A stretch of 64,000 bases of DNA from Ixodes scapularis (lineage: Eukaryota; Arthropoda; Arachnida; Ixodida; Ixodidae): the NCBI RefSeq assembly GCF_016920785.2, contig NW_024609837.1:42162745-42226744 (forward strand), read 5' to 3'. Each line of letters begins with the position of its first letter. Position 1 is the first letter of the stretch. This document shows, piece after piece, positions 9,589-21,041 of this stretch. Under the pieces are notes generated by a model. It saw only the letters and a list, made by a program, of their open reading frames with translations. It made no database searches and was not told where the DNA came from. The translations under genes and the position numbers were made by a program.

Positions 9589-11386
9589 CAGACTTGTACG
9601 TAATCCGTTACAAGTAACGCAATTACTTGTAATCCCTTACATTTATCAGTAATTTTGTAACGGAATAATTACATATTTTCTAGAGTAATTTTAAAGTAAT
9701 TCCCTTACATTTTTTACGTAACGGATTCCTTGTAATCCGTTACATTTTTTTGTCAGATCTAACCCCCCCCCCCCCCCCCCATTCTAAATATTTTTTTTTG
9801 AAAAGTCGAACGCAGTGACACTGTCACGCGAAACGACCAGCGCAAGGGGTGGCTTGGCACTCTTCAGTTCCGCAAAGCCTTTTTTTGCAACACCAAGCCC
9901 CTGAATCTATCATTTTTTTAGACCCTAACATCAACGTCAAAAAAATCAAAATAAACAATTCACGAATAAAAAAAGGGGGGGGGGGGCATGCAATTTCTGC
10001 TTTTTTTTTTTAGTTCCTTTGTTTTTTCTTTGCGATTGAAGACGGGGAGAGGTGGACACAGTGGTTGTGCGCCTCTTTGAGAAGCTCGAGGCGGTAAGTG
10101 CACAGACAAGATTTAACAATGTCCTTCTCGGATATAGTGACTACGACCATTTTCATAATGTCACAACAGGAAACAACGCTCCGTCTACCCTACCCTTTTT
10201 GTGAGTCAGCTTTTTGCGAGCATAGTAACAGTCTTCCTTTCTTCTTCTTTCTGTTTTACCCCAACAGGACGCATTTTATCTCAAGCAGACATTTTTACAA
10301 ATAAAACATAATGGTGGCTGACGTAGACTTGATATTCTGGGCTTGAGGAGAGAGTGAAATTCGTGAGTGGGGCCATAGCACGGCTTTCTTAGTACTCTAC
10401 CCTTTGCTGCCCGTGGCATCAGCGGACGTCTATCTGGAGAACACCGGAGTAAACTGCAGCCGGTTCGTGCTCCGCGCGTTTTTGAACGGCACCAAGAAAG
10501 GTACACACGGCGAACGTGCGTTTACATTTCCCTGTTCTAACCGACGTTCTAATTAATTGTTCTGATAAGTGTCCTTCTTTTCCTTTTATTACTTATATTT
10601 ATATACTGGAAACTTTTTTTATTCACCAATGTCTCAAGTGAGGCTCGAACTGTTCAGAACCAAAGGAAGAAGAATATCGAGCCAAACAATATTTATTATT
10701 TAATTATCACCTTACTGTTACAACTATGTTTTGGTATTGATGACTTCTACTGCTTCGCGATTTAGAGAAGCGAGAATTTTAGTAAATCGGTCCGATGACT
10801 CCGACAACGATATCCGATACTTCGCCGATGTCTTTGCGTATGCATCATATCGTTATCGGGTACCGTTATCACGGGTATTGGAGGTATCAGAAGGATCTGC
10901 TAAATCTCTCGAATAGCAGGCAACGGCTGCAACAACGAAGCTCTGCTCTACATTCGAAGTAAATAGTACTTCCCTTGCTTCGCTGAAAAAGCTCAATGCA
11001 GAGCATGAAGCATTCGCGAGGAACAATATGGCACTCCCATCCAGTGCCTCAGCTCAAATGGGGTTCAGCACGCAGTCGGCGTATTCAGTAAGAGATAATG
11101 CAAAATATCTGACGAGACAATCGAGAGCCAGCTGTTGCTCAAAACACTCAAGGTCCTTAAATGAAACAGGTGACAAGAATAAGAACTTGAATAACCCTCT
11201 TCCCTTTGTTTCTTACTTGAGGACAACAATGTTAAAAGTAACGCCATGAAAGTAACGGATTACTTTTTGGGGTAACGGTCAGTTACTTTCATGGGACGGT
11301 AATTGTAATTGTAATAAATTACAATTTAGCCTTGAGTAATTGTAAATGTAATTCCTTACTATTTTTCAGTAACGTGTACAAGTCTG
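9589..11386. mobile_element. hAT-type non-autonomous element, copy 1 (1798 bp)
   Basis: The ends are cagacttgtac and, inverted, gtacaagtctg. They are flanked by a perfect 8-bp direct repeat aggacgtg (9581-9588 and 11387-11394), the TSD length of hAT elements. Subterminal regions are rich in palindromic taatccgttac/gtaattac motifs, as in copies 2 and 3 (13463-14693 and 43216-48872). The interior holds an 18-C run near 9763, further G/C runs and short open frames without transposase motifs. It would need a transposase supplied in trans. The internal patch 10780-10870 resembles 590-690 (minus). Confidence 0.9.
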
Positions 11387-11394
11387 AGGACGTG

Positions 11395-11886
11395 TGCCGG
11401 CGATTTCTCCGATGCTTTCCCCGGTCTTGGCTCTCCGGAACCCCGCGTCTGGCAGGTAAGGACCTTTTCTTACCTTGCCGGCGCGGGGGGCATTTTGGAT
11501 GGGGACATTGTAGTTCTTTTAGAAGAGTGTTATAATAAATGCTCTTGGACTCTGTCCTTACTCTGGTACGTGTGTCTTCTCTACCGCTATATTCGAGAGA
11601 GTGAGACAAGTTAGACGATTATTGGCACCGACGGAGGTAATTAATCGAACCGACCCGCGGTAATGTAGCCCTAAACGTTCGTCTATATTAGCGCTGAGAT
11701 GTGGGGACCGCGGGCTACTAGGTTTGACGTCTCCTTTGAGATATCGCCGCTGTTGAGACAATCCTTTGGTTACTCTATCGGTACCTGTGTTGGTAGCAAG
11801 ATCCCACAAGGCTTGTTGCTGTCGCTTGTTTCTGTCTGTAGCTCTAGTGGGACACGGGCATAAGAATTTCCCTACGGTGACGACTA
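11395..11886 (+). other. Older repeat unit that hosts two insertions; no gene
   Basis: Removing the gypsy and hAT insertions joins about 4930-5152, 9523-9588 and 11395 onward into one unit. It carries ctggcaggtaagg (a donor-like site near 11450) and aataaa at 11534-11539, followed by a TG-rich stretch. This looks like the leader or LTR of an old retroelement, but no second copy is present to prove it. Nothing recognised beyond 11600. Confidence 0.35.
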
Positions 11887-12060
11887 GGCTTGGGGTTCAC
11901 TAAAAATTTTGAACCTTTTAACCACCACCCTGTAATCGATTTATTAATCGATGAATCGATCTCGTTAAATCCCATGCAAATTATTTTTTTATTCATTTGT
12001 CTTTTTACGTTGAATACTTGAAAGTGCGTCAATACCGCGACACACCGTGACCACGCCATC
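11887..12060. repeat. AT-rich repeat with ATCGAT palindromes
   Basis: taatcgatttattaatcgatgaatcgat and flanking cttggggttcac resemble the start of the repeat at 4251-4480. Diverged and non-coding. Relation to that family is inferred from motif content only. Confidence 0.35.
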
Positions 12061-12727
12061 AAAACTTGCTAAGCAGAACCAATAGCATCTTCGACGAACT
12101 GTCACCGGAATTACCCTGAAATCAGGACAGTGCAGAGCGATCTTCGGTGGTGCAGCGCGACGTCGGTTCAACATCGAGGGCAAACGTCGCCGCACCAGTG
12201 CACCACGTCGAGCGCCACAACCTGTCACCTCGCGTTTTTTTTTTTAATTGTTTTTTGTGTCTGTTTACGCGCGGTGCCCGTCTGCTGGGAATTTCTCTAG
12301 GTTTTTTACTCGTGGATTTAGCGGTCCCACGCAAATGAACAACGTGGACGTGATTGTCGGTAGGGTCACGAATCGGATCACAATTCCACATGCATATGTT
12401 GCCCATTATTGTTGGTTCGAGAATGAGTATACCGCCAGATAATAGCCGCACGTGTCATCGAAACGCCTCATCGCTTTCGACGAAGTTTATAACTTTCGGA
12501 CGCTCCTTTCCACCGGCGCAATCACCGGTATATATAGTCGACGGAATGGTACGAAGCCTCGCTGTCAGAAAAAGACGAGGAATTCATCGAGTGCCGCTGC
12601 GAGGGAGGCGTGTTCGTTTTCGCAGGGTCACCATCTCGATAGACTGCGCGTCTGCTATTCCCTTTATCCCCTCGATTCCCGCTTTTGGCCGCAATGCCTA
12701 ATGTGACTTCACCCCGGCGCACCGTCA
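12061..12727. other. No gene seen
   Basis: Short open frames on both strands without family motifs. A TATA-like tatatatag occurs at about 12530, with no gene to attach it to. The stretch ends at the LINE target duplication. Confidence 0.35.
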
Positions 12728-12937
12728 ATTTTCTTGGTGGGTTGATTGATTGATTGATTGATTGGGGTTTTTTGGCACATCAGCATCTAAGGCCATAATG
12801 CGCCAAGAGTCTGAACTATTGCAGTAGAGGGTTAGAGAGAGGAAAGAGCTATAGTAGCAGGTGATGTGATAAAAATATGGACATGCATTTGTATAAGTGT
12901 AAAAGGTATGGTCATGAGTTAGGGGTGGAAAATAAAA

Positions 12938-15900
12938 TCAAAGTCGGTGTATAAGGCCGATATCAGTGAGAAACTTAAATAAGCAAACATGAGAAATAAG
13001 TGGTTCATCACCTAGCAGCAGGGCTAGGTGTAGTGGGACATGTTCTCTATATAGTTGTGAGAAGTGTTTCTGACGGTATTGATCATAAGTGCGACATTCA
13101 ATTAAAATGTGTAAAACGCTTAAGGTTATGTTACAGTATTCACATACTGGAGCATCCTCCCCACTCAAAAGGTGCCCATGTGTGAGACGTGTATGACCAA
13201 TTCGTAACCGACACAGGATTACTTCGTAAAAGCGCTCCCGATGCCGGGCACTCTCCCATTCACTTATGTAAGGTTTTATTGCATGTAATTTGTTGTACAT
13301 TTCAGTATTCCACTGAAGTTGCCACTTTAACCGAATGCACCGTTTTAGAGACGTGTGATAGTCTTTATAAGGTATTTCACGCAAGTCTATTTGTTTCTTG
13401 CTAGCAGAACGTGCTGCAGAATCAGCCGCTTCATTTCCCGGGATGCCAACATGGCTAGGCACCAGTCTTGTACACGTTACTAAAAAAAGGTATTCGATTA
13501 CAATTACTATTACTCTTGGCTAAAAAGTATTCAATTAGATTACTTGATTACTCGACAGCAAAAGTAATTGGACATTACTTAAAGAAGTAATCGTTACTTT
13601 TCCGATTACTTTATTGTGTGAAGATACATCTTTAGCGCTCATAACAATGAACTACTTCGAACCTATATTTCACATTTGCAAAAGTATTGAAGAAGAAAAA
13701 CTGGCTCCCTCTTCGTGGTCGTGGCACCTTCACAATGCGGACACAAGCATAGAATTCGTTTGAATACGTTTAATGATTTGGGCGTTCGCCAGTGTGTGCG
13801 TGAGCGGGGGGCGGGGGGGGGGGGGGGGGGAGGGGGAGGGGGGGGAGCGGAGGAGGTTTTAGATCTTGTTAAGCTTGAGCAAGGGTTGTCACTCATTTTA
13901 TTATTCACATGTGGATGAGCTCGCATGTTATACAAAAGAGCAGCAGCTCCAGGATATGAAACGGATCATGTGTAGTATCCATTAGCGGAAGGGATCGCCC
14001 CGAACACTTCTCAACTCGAAACATTGCTTGTCACAAAGACCACGTAGGGGAAATGGGGAAATATTTCAACTGCCTTTGTTATATTTTGCATCCGCTTTAG
14101 GCATTCTTCGGTTCTGGTTCTCGTACGGGCTGCGAGTAGGTACCCTAAGCAGGATTTTTAAAATTTTTTTTCTTTGTGTGTGTGCGTGAGGGGGCTAGTT
14201 TGAACGAAGGACTCACAAAGCTACATTCTGCTTCCTCAAACTTCGCCCTGAATGACCTTTGTCACGCACTGTGGCTTCCCTGGGGCTTCCCACTCCCAGT
14301 CCCCAGCTCGAAAAAAAAAAAAAAAAGAAAACGGACATTCCACAGAAACTGTACATAGAAGGAGATTGACCCCGTTTCCTACAGCTCCGCAAAAATTTTT
14401 CTTCTTTCCGTTCGAAAAAAAAAAAAGCAAATATTATTTTTGTCATCTCGTAAAAAAAAGGCGTGTGCCCGGGGGGGGGGGGGGGGGGGGGGCGGAGGGG
14501 GGAAGGGGGGGGGGGGGGGGGGGTCCCGTGGACAAATTGTAACGGTTACAAGTAATTTTATTACTTCAAAAAGTAATCAGATTACTCTTGTGATTACTGC
14601 CTAATAAAAGTAATCAACTGATTACAAAATTACTCCAAAAAGTAATTGATTACAAGTAATTTGATTACTTGTAATGCGTACGGTACAAGTCTGCTAGGCA
14701 CCCAGCATAAAGTTATGCGAATGTTGCTGTTTGCGGCTAGAATAATCTTACTCTGCAATTCAGAAACAAGTGGGTTTGTGACCCGTTCCAGCGATAAAAC
14801 TGCTTTTAAAGAACTCAAAGAGTCAGTGAATACTACTGAGCGAGGAAACCTTTTCTTGGTTATGTAGTCGACCGCCAATGGCAGACCATAGAGCTCTGCC
14901 GTGAATATGGTGGCGTTTGAGTTTATTCTCCTTACTCGCTTAACGGATGGTACAATCATAGCGCATCCCACAGTGGAGTCGTCTTTTGTCCCGTCCGTAT
15001 AGAAACTTGTATACTCTTGATATTTACATTGAAGTTCCAAAAATTCCTGCTTCATGACTTCCTTTGGAACATCTTTTTTACTATGTTTCGTTAGTGTGAA
15101 GTCGCAGTGAATGTTGCTGTAGTCCCATGGGGCAATATGTGGAGGGTATTGGACTACTGGGGCCTTTGCATCCATCCCAATAGACTCTGCTGAACTACAG
15201 TTCCTAATTGAAAAAGGAGGAACTATGGAGGGCTTGTTTTGAAATGTTCTCTGGAACCGAATGTTTTCTATGTTATCTCGGGCAGGATGCTCAGGGACCG
15301 AGCGGACCCTAATGGAGTACATGAAACCTAGTGTGAACCTTCTATACTCCAAGGATGGTTCATTAGCTTCTACGTACAGACTAGGTACTGGGGAGGTGCG
15401 GAACGCACCAGTAGCTAAACGCAACCCCTGATGGTGAATGGGGTCCAACATCTTCAAAGCCGATGCCCGGGCTGAACCATACACTATGCAACCATAGTCA
15501 AGCCGGGAACGAACGACAGAGCGATAGATGCGTAATAGACATAGTCGGTCTGAGCCCCATGCCACATGCGATAAAACCTTAAGAACGTTGAGAGATTTCA
15601 GACATTTCAGTTTAACACTCTTAATATGGGGAATAAACGTGAGTTTCGAATCAAATATGAGACCCAGAAACTTGTGTTCACTTTTTACGGAAATTGGAGT
15701 ACCATACATACTTAAAGATGGATCATGGCGAATTCCACGCCGACGAGAAAAACAAACACAGGCTGTTTTTTCGTGCGAAAATCTAAAACCATTTGTATCA
15801 GCCCATTTGATCAAGTTATTAACCGTAAGTTGTACCCGACGTTCACAAATCGACAAGTTACAGGACGAGACGGAGATCAGCAGGTCATCAACATACATAG

Positions 15901-17899
15901 AATATTGTACTGAAGGTGGTATTACACGGGTAATTGAATTTAACTTAACTATAAAAAGAGTGACGCTGAGCACGCCTCCCTGGGGGACTCCATTTTCCTG
16001 TATGAACTCTCTTGAAAGTGTTGTGCCCAGCTTTACGCGAAAAGTACGGTGCTCCAAGTAACTTTGGATGGCAGCTAACATGCGACCTCGAACACCGAAA
16101 CTGAACAAGTCTTGCAGTATGCCAAAACGCCAAACCGTGTCATAAGCCTTCTCTAAATCAAAGAAAACAGAAAGGCATTGTTGCCTGTTCACAAATGCCT
16201 CCCGCACAGCGGTCTCAAAACGAACTAGATGATCAATTGTGGACCGGGCTGAACGGAAACCGCACTGGTACTTATCAAGTAGGTTGTTTCTCTCCAAGTA
16301 AAATATAAGTCTCTTATTAATCATTCGCTCCATAGTCTTTGAAATACAGCTAGTTAAAGCTATGGGCCTAAAGCTAGATGAACATGAGGGATCCTTGCCT
16401 GGCTTTAGCACTGGTACGATGATAGCAACCTTCCAAGAGGATGGAAAGTGACTCTCGAGCCAAACTCTATTAAAAAGGTACAAAATAAGTTCCAGGGTGG
16501 ACGGGTGGAGATGTTCGAGCATTTTATAATGAATCCCATCGGGTCCAGGTGCAGACTGCTTGGATGAAAGAGCCGACTGAAGTTCGTGTAGTGTGAATGG
16601 AGCATTACATGGTTCTCTCATAGCACCAAAGGTGGTCACGGTCTTTTTTTCAGCGTGCAACTTGTGTCGCTGAAAATTTCGAGTATAATGCTCGGAACTC
16701 GATACGAATTCGAAGTGTTCCCCTAGGATGTCTGCCTGCTCTTTCAGACTCGCAGGGCATATTCCATTTCGACTTAAAAGTGGGACAGAAAATGCCCGGT
16801 AAGAACCATCGATTTTATGCACTCGGTCCCAAATTTCTTTCAGGGATGCACTGCTATTAATAGAGGAAGCATATCCTCTAAAGCTTCGCCGCTTAGCGTG
16901 CCTTCGAATGTACCTTGCCTGTGCCCTCATTCTTTTGAAATTAATAAGGTTGTTCGGTGTAGGATATCGCCTAAAAATTCCCCACGCTTTGTTTTGTTTC
17001 TTTTTAGCCTCTCGGCAGTCTTCATTCCACCACGGCTTTGGCCTTTTAGGAAGATGGGTGGACGTCATCGGTATGGCAATCATTGCAGCTTCCAGGATGT
17101 GCTTTGTTAGATGGTCTGTCGCTTCGTCGATAGAGAGTTGATGTAGAGATGTAACAGCTAAAAGAGATGATTGCTTAAAACGTGCCCAGTCAGCTTTTTC
17201 AAACTTCCACCGAGGTGAACGCGATGAAAGAGTGACGTGAGAATGGTTAAACTCTAAAATTAGTGGGAAGTGGTCACTTCCATATGGATTTTGGATGACC
17301 TTCCATGAAAGCAATGGTAATATTAAAGGGTGACAAATGGATAAGTCTATAGAAGTAAAAGTATGAGTGGTAGAACTAAAATAGGTAGCTTCATTCGTGT
17401 TAAGTAGGCACAATCCCGAGGAAAGAAGGAAGCGTTCAATAAGAGCCCCTCTAGGATCTCGTCTGCCACTCCCCCACAGAGGATTGTGTGCATTGAAGTC
17501 TCCTAAAAGTAAAAAAGGTGGTGGAAGCTGACTAATAAGGTCTTCAAACTCTTCAATCTTTAGCTGATATCTGGGAGGTATATATAAAGAACAAACTGTA
17601 ATTATACGATCTAACAAAATGCGGGCTGCCACAGCCTCCAGCGGAGTCTGCAGAGTCACTTCGCTACATGGAGTTGAGCGTTGCACTACAACTGCAACAC
17701 CACCAGATGAATGAAGTGCTTGTATCCGGTCCTTGCGAAATACCTGAAAGTACTTTAATATATTAGTGTGGCTGGCTTTTAGATGTGTTTCCTGCAAGCA
17801 AAATGCAATGGGGGCATGATCGTCTAGCAGCTGGCTCACATCGTCATAATTCGGAAGGAGGCCTCTACAGTTCCATTGAAGAAAAAGAGACATTGGCAT
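12938..17899 (-). pseudogene. LINE ORF2 (endonuclease-RT-RNase H), interrupted by a hAT element
   Basis: ORF2 starts at the ATG at 17897-17899 and reads to 14694, then continues at 13454 to its stop at 12938. The two parts keep frame (3206 + 517 = 3723 nt), so only the insertion breaks it (1240 codons). The AP endonuclease (residues 1-220) shows LQETHLKA, GDFNAHN and SDHFPL. The reverse transcriptase has FFDLEKAYDTV and YVDDLL near residue 666. RNase H follows with FYTDGTK, FTAELYG and FTDSLSS, and its final motif WVPS|HVGIPGNEAAD is cut by the insertion. The C-terminus has a CEYC...H...C zinc-finger-like motif. These domains nick target DNA and reverse-transcribe the element RNA. The present copy is inactive unless the hAT element excises precisely. 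Confidence 0.9.
13463..14693. mobile_element. hAT-type non-autonomous element, copy 2 (1231 bp), inside LINE ORF2
   Basis: It begins cagtcttgtacacg and ends gtacaagtctg, flanked by the perfect 8-bp direct repeat ctaggcac (13455-13462 and 14694-14701). Ends and subterminal attacaagtaat motifs match copies 1 and 3. The interior is non-coding with very G-rich tracts at about 13803-13850 and 14471-14523 and A runs near 14310 and 14417. Because it splits an otherwise open ORF2, it arrived after the LINE. Confidence 0.92.
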
Positions 17900-17915
17900 T
17901 CTAAAAGGAAGTCAG

Positions 17916-17917
<2 letters not shown>

Positions 17918-17960
<43 letters not shown>
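17918..17960. repeat. (TA)n microsatellite between LINE ORFs
   Basis: About 20 TA units lie in the short spacer between the end of ORF1 (17988) and the start of ORF2 (17899). Probably expanded after insertion. Confidence 0.9.
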
Positions 17961-17964
<4 letters not shown>

Positions 17965-17987
17965 CCGGAGAAGACTAAGACACAAAT

Positions 17988-19302
17988 TTACGGGGCTTTT
18001 GGTGCCTCAACACGGCGGATTGTTTTTTTCTTGGCAGTGTCCTTCGGTCGTCCTACAACCTCAGAGGAGACCAGAGGAAGAGACTCTGTTTCGGGAAGAG
18101 ACTGATCGTCTTCAGAGAGCGGTAGGCTCTCGTCCATTTTTTCATCCGGCGAGAGCGTTGGGCCCTCGGGCGGTGAAGGTTGTTCTGTCCGCCTGGGCTT
18201 TTGGTTGCTGCAGGAAGCACGAGGAGGGAGCCCTCGACCCCTGCCAGAAGGACCAGCTAGGGCCGCTGATGGCGCCCCTGATACCTGGGACGGGGTGGTA
18301 CCCTCCTTGGAGGGTACAGCACCCTTAGAACATGAAGGTGACTGAGTGTGCGTCACCTTCAAAAGTTCGGAAGGGGACCCCTGTGGAGAGGACAGGTCTT
18401 CCAGGGAAGTCTGTGTCTCCACAGATGCCGTAGACAGTGGGGGTCCCCTCAACACTGCCTGGGCATAAGAACCCCTTGCCTGAAAGGCAAGCTGTTCTTT
18501 GGCTGCTTGGTAGCTCAGGTTATGTTTCACTTTGAAAGTCAAGACGTCTTTTTCCTCTTTCCATTTTGGGCAAGAGCGAAAGAAAGCAAAGTGAGCTCCG
18601 CTACAGTTTACACATTTCAATTCATTTTCACAGATGTCCGCTACATGGTCAGTACCACCGCACTTTCCACACGTTTCTCGGCCGCGACAGTTTCGGGAAC
18701 CATGCCCAAAACGTTGGCAACGGAAACACCGCTGAGGATTTGGAATGAAAGGGCGGACTCTGCAGCTCAAATATCCTGCCTTCACGGTGGATGGAAGGGC
18801 ATGGAGCTCAAATGTGAGTATCAGATGGCGGGTTGGTTTTTCTTGTCCGTCACGTTTTACGGTGATTCGTCGAACAGCAACGACAGCACTCTTGCGAAGA
18901 CCTTCGAGGATCTCGTCTTCACTGCATTCGAGAAGGTCATCTTCTGAAATGACACCGCGAACAGTATTCAGGGTACGGGGGGGGGGGGGGGGTGACAGTA
19001 ACCGGGTAGTCTCCCAGGCTTGTCATCTTCAAGAGTGCTGTGCTCTGTGGCTTGTTTTCTACCTCAACAAGGAGGTCTCCAGCAAGCTTCTTTGCCTTAT
19101 AAGATTTTCGAACCACTTGTTCTAGATGCTTTGCAATCACAAAGGGAGAAACTTTTGACAAGAGCACAGTGTCACTTGCGGAGTGTACTACAAGAAATCG
19201 AGGATATTTTTCAGGTTCATTAGCTTTTTCAAAAGTAAGGGGAGCGGGTCGAACCCTTTTCGGGGGTCGCTCTGCTCGGGTTTGAGAAGAGAGGGGCGCC
19301 AT
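17988..19302 (-). pseudogene. LINE ORF1, Gag-like protein with three zinc knuckles, frameshifted
   Basis: ORF1 encodes the RNA-binding protein of the LINE particle. The most plausible start is the ATG at 19300-19302 (MAPLSSQTRAERPPKRVRP). The N-terminal part runs to the 16-G run at 18977-18992 (C run in the coding strand). There the frame changes, and the reading continues with TLNTVRGVISEDDLL in another frame down to 17988. The C-terminal part has CFRCQRFGHGSRNC, CGKCGGTDHVADIC and CVNCSGAHFAFFRSC, the triple CCHC set typical of I-type ORF1. A Ser/Pro-rich region and a basic tail follow. The shift sits exactly in a homopolymer, so slippage or a base-calling error are both possible. ORF2 starts about 90 bp downstream. 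Confidence 0.8.
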
Positions 19303-19846
19303 AAAAAGGCAAAGGGTTTTCGGAATCTGTGGCGCGCCGCCCACCACGGAGCCCAACGAGGGAATAGGTAATACCCCATAACAAATGTGGCTTTGCTGGA
19401 AGCATTACTCTATTAGCGCTACCCAGAAACTATAACCAAGTGTGGATCTGGACGAGAGTATCTGTCACCACCCAAGGTTAGCCCTTGCCGCCAAAGAAGT
19501 TGAAAAGGATAGAAGAGAAATGAGAAGAGTGAAAAGAAGGAGGAGACAAGGGTGAAAGAAGGGAGGGGATAGTAGAAGGAGTGGCGACTAGACTGAATCA
19601 TCCTGGCCGGGCCTTACCAGGACTCCCGTCTATGAGAAGCGGGGGCCGAAGTGGTGTATTGCCTCGCCCGGGGGGCCCCGAAGGGTCCAAACCTACCCCG
19701 GGCTCGGCTCAACCACCAGGATGCCCTTTTCCCCAGACACGGGTAAGCCACGCACAGTCAGACGTGGGCGGGCGAACCCGCATGGCTCGGGGTCCGTGGA
19801 GACGCCACTCTCCAAACACCTGCTTTCACAGGTGCCCCCTGCGGGG
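19303..19846 (-). other. 5' UTR of the I-clade LINE
   Basis: GC-rich, largely non-coding. It precedes ORF1 on the minus strand and ends at the target duplication. In I-type LINEs this region carries an internal promoter; no specific element was identified. Confidence 0.6.
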
Positions 19847-19861
19847 ATTTTCTTGGTGGGT

Positions 19862-20319
19862 GTTGTGGCTACAAAAAGCAGCACCGGGAGGGCGCGCTCG
19901 GTTGATCGAGGACGTCCGGTGCGCATCGGTGCGCTCGATCGAAGACGACGGAAAGCATCACATACAAGTACTTGGGTCCTAGTGTAGACGAGTACCCTCT
20001 CTGTCCCATGGGCACCGCCATGTTTGTTTATGCTAACGCCATGATACAGTTGGAGAGGGGGGGGGGGGGGCTGCGCTTTTCGCCAAGTCTCTGTTTTCTT
20101 AACCTTCCTACATATCGTAGCGCAAGAACGTCAGAAATGCATAATAACGAAGCTCCAAGAACAACACCGATGCCAAGAGGGACGCAAACAGCAAAAATGT
20201 TGTCTTATGCGCAGCCCCCCTCTTAACAGAAGCCGGCGTTTGAGATTATTTTTTCCCATTTTTATCGCAGGGGGCTAGGATTTCGGACTCTCGTCGATAG
20301 ACCTTTTTCAAAAATCGCA
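19862..20319. other. No gene seen
   Basis: Right flank of the LINE insertion. It holds a G run at about 20056-20070 and short open frames without motifs. Confidence 0.35.
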
Positions 20320-20470
20320 TTCCGTGCACTGCCAAGTTTGTCTGCTGGGCTGTGAAACGCCTTCTGAGCATGCGCTGTAGGTCTGATGTGCGGTATATAT
20401 CAGACGCTTTGCATGCGTATACGCAGCTCGCTGACTCTACATTTTTCGCCCGGGGATAAGCGCTGGAAAG
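20320..20470 (+). repeat. Dispersed repeat, second copy at 35160-35300
   Basis: The shared order is ccaagtttgtctgctgggctgtgaaacgc here and ccatctttgtctactgggctgtgagccac at 35160, both ending in a cggaaagg block. Diverged copies, non-coding, superfamily unknown. Confidence 0.45.
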
Positions 20471-20523
20471 GTCTCACAGACCGCGGCTTTAGGCTTGTGT
20501 AAACTGAGAGATATTCCGACCCA

Positions 20524-20690
20524 ACAGTGTGTATTACCTGGACGCCATATTTGAGAGCGCTGTTTAAAGCACATGCTCAGAACGAGCTACCATTAATAGC
20601 CAGCTTAGATCGCCAATCTTGACAAGATGGAGCGCACGTTGCGAAAGAACTGCTCAAGCTCGCCTTCAGCATGCGTTTAGCAGTCGTGGG
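20524..20690 (+). mobile_element. Partial MITE, same family as 56622-56820
   Basis: The left end gtgtgtattacctggacgcc, then gctcagaacgagct and ctgctcaagctcgcc, follow the order seen in the complete copy at 56622-56820. The right terminal repeat is not visible, so this copy is truncated or diverged. Confidence 0.5.
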
Positions 20691-20783
20691 TGGGCTGGAA
20701 GGGGGAGGTTGGACGATCGCGTTTGCGAAAGTGACTCAGTGATTCAGCATACGGAGCTGTGGTGTGGAGTGGAGTGGAGAGTC

Positions 20784-21041
20784 ATCGATAAGAAAAAGCC
20801 CCTTAATAAAGGCGTTTCTTTACAAGTTCCGCGCACCATTGTTCTGGAAACGCCCAAGACCCGTGCCCCGATTGGGTGCTCCGCCGTCATTCACTTCCAA
20901 GGTCTATCCTAGCGCCGCTCATTTCCGTGCTGCGCCGCCATTTGCTTGCAAAGGCCGCTCTAGACACTGGCCTCGTGCGCTGGCGCATTTGACGGTACTT
21001 ACAAGAAAATTGCAAAGATATCAAGGGTCTTTATCGATAAG
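20784..21041. mobile_element. 240-bp MITE with 9-bp target duplication, sister of 60546-60772
   Basis: The element at 20793-21032 begins aaaaagccccttaataaagg and ends atcaagggtcttt. It is bounded by a perfect 9-bp direct repeat atcgataag (20784-20792 and 21033-21041). The interior matches 60546-60772 (shared gcgccgccatttgctt and gcgcatttgacg). A 9-bp TSD would fit a Mutator-type element, but the second copy shows no such duplication, so the superfamily is open. Confidence 0.6.

Larger units (their letters stand above)
12728..19861 (-). mobile_element. Full-length I-clade LINE, split by a hAT insertion
   Basis: The element occupies 12743-19846 on the minus strand. A perfect 15-bp direct repeat attttcttggtgggt flanks it (12728-12742 and 19847-19861), at exactly the places expected for a target duplication. 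In transcription order it has a GC-rich 5' UTR (about 19303-19846), ORF1 with three zinc knuckles, a (TA)n spacer, ORF2 with endonuclease, reverse transcriptase and RNase H, a 3' UTR and an (ATCA)n tail at 12743-12764. The RNase H domain and the ORF1 layout indicate the I clade. A 1231-bp hAT element interrupts ORF2. Without the insertion the element is about 5.9 kb. Confidence 0.85.

Noticed and set aside
13715..14542. Poly-Gly/Pro frames
   Set aside because: Translations of the G-rich tracts in hAT copy 2.
15528..16061. 177-codon plus-strand frame
   Set aside because: Antisense of the LINE reverse transcriptase, which has clear motifs on the minus strand.
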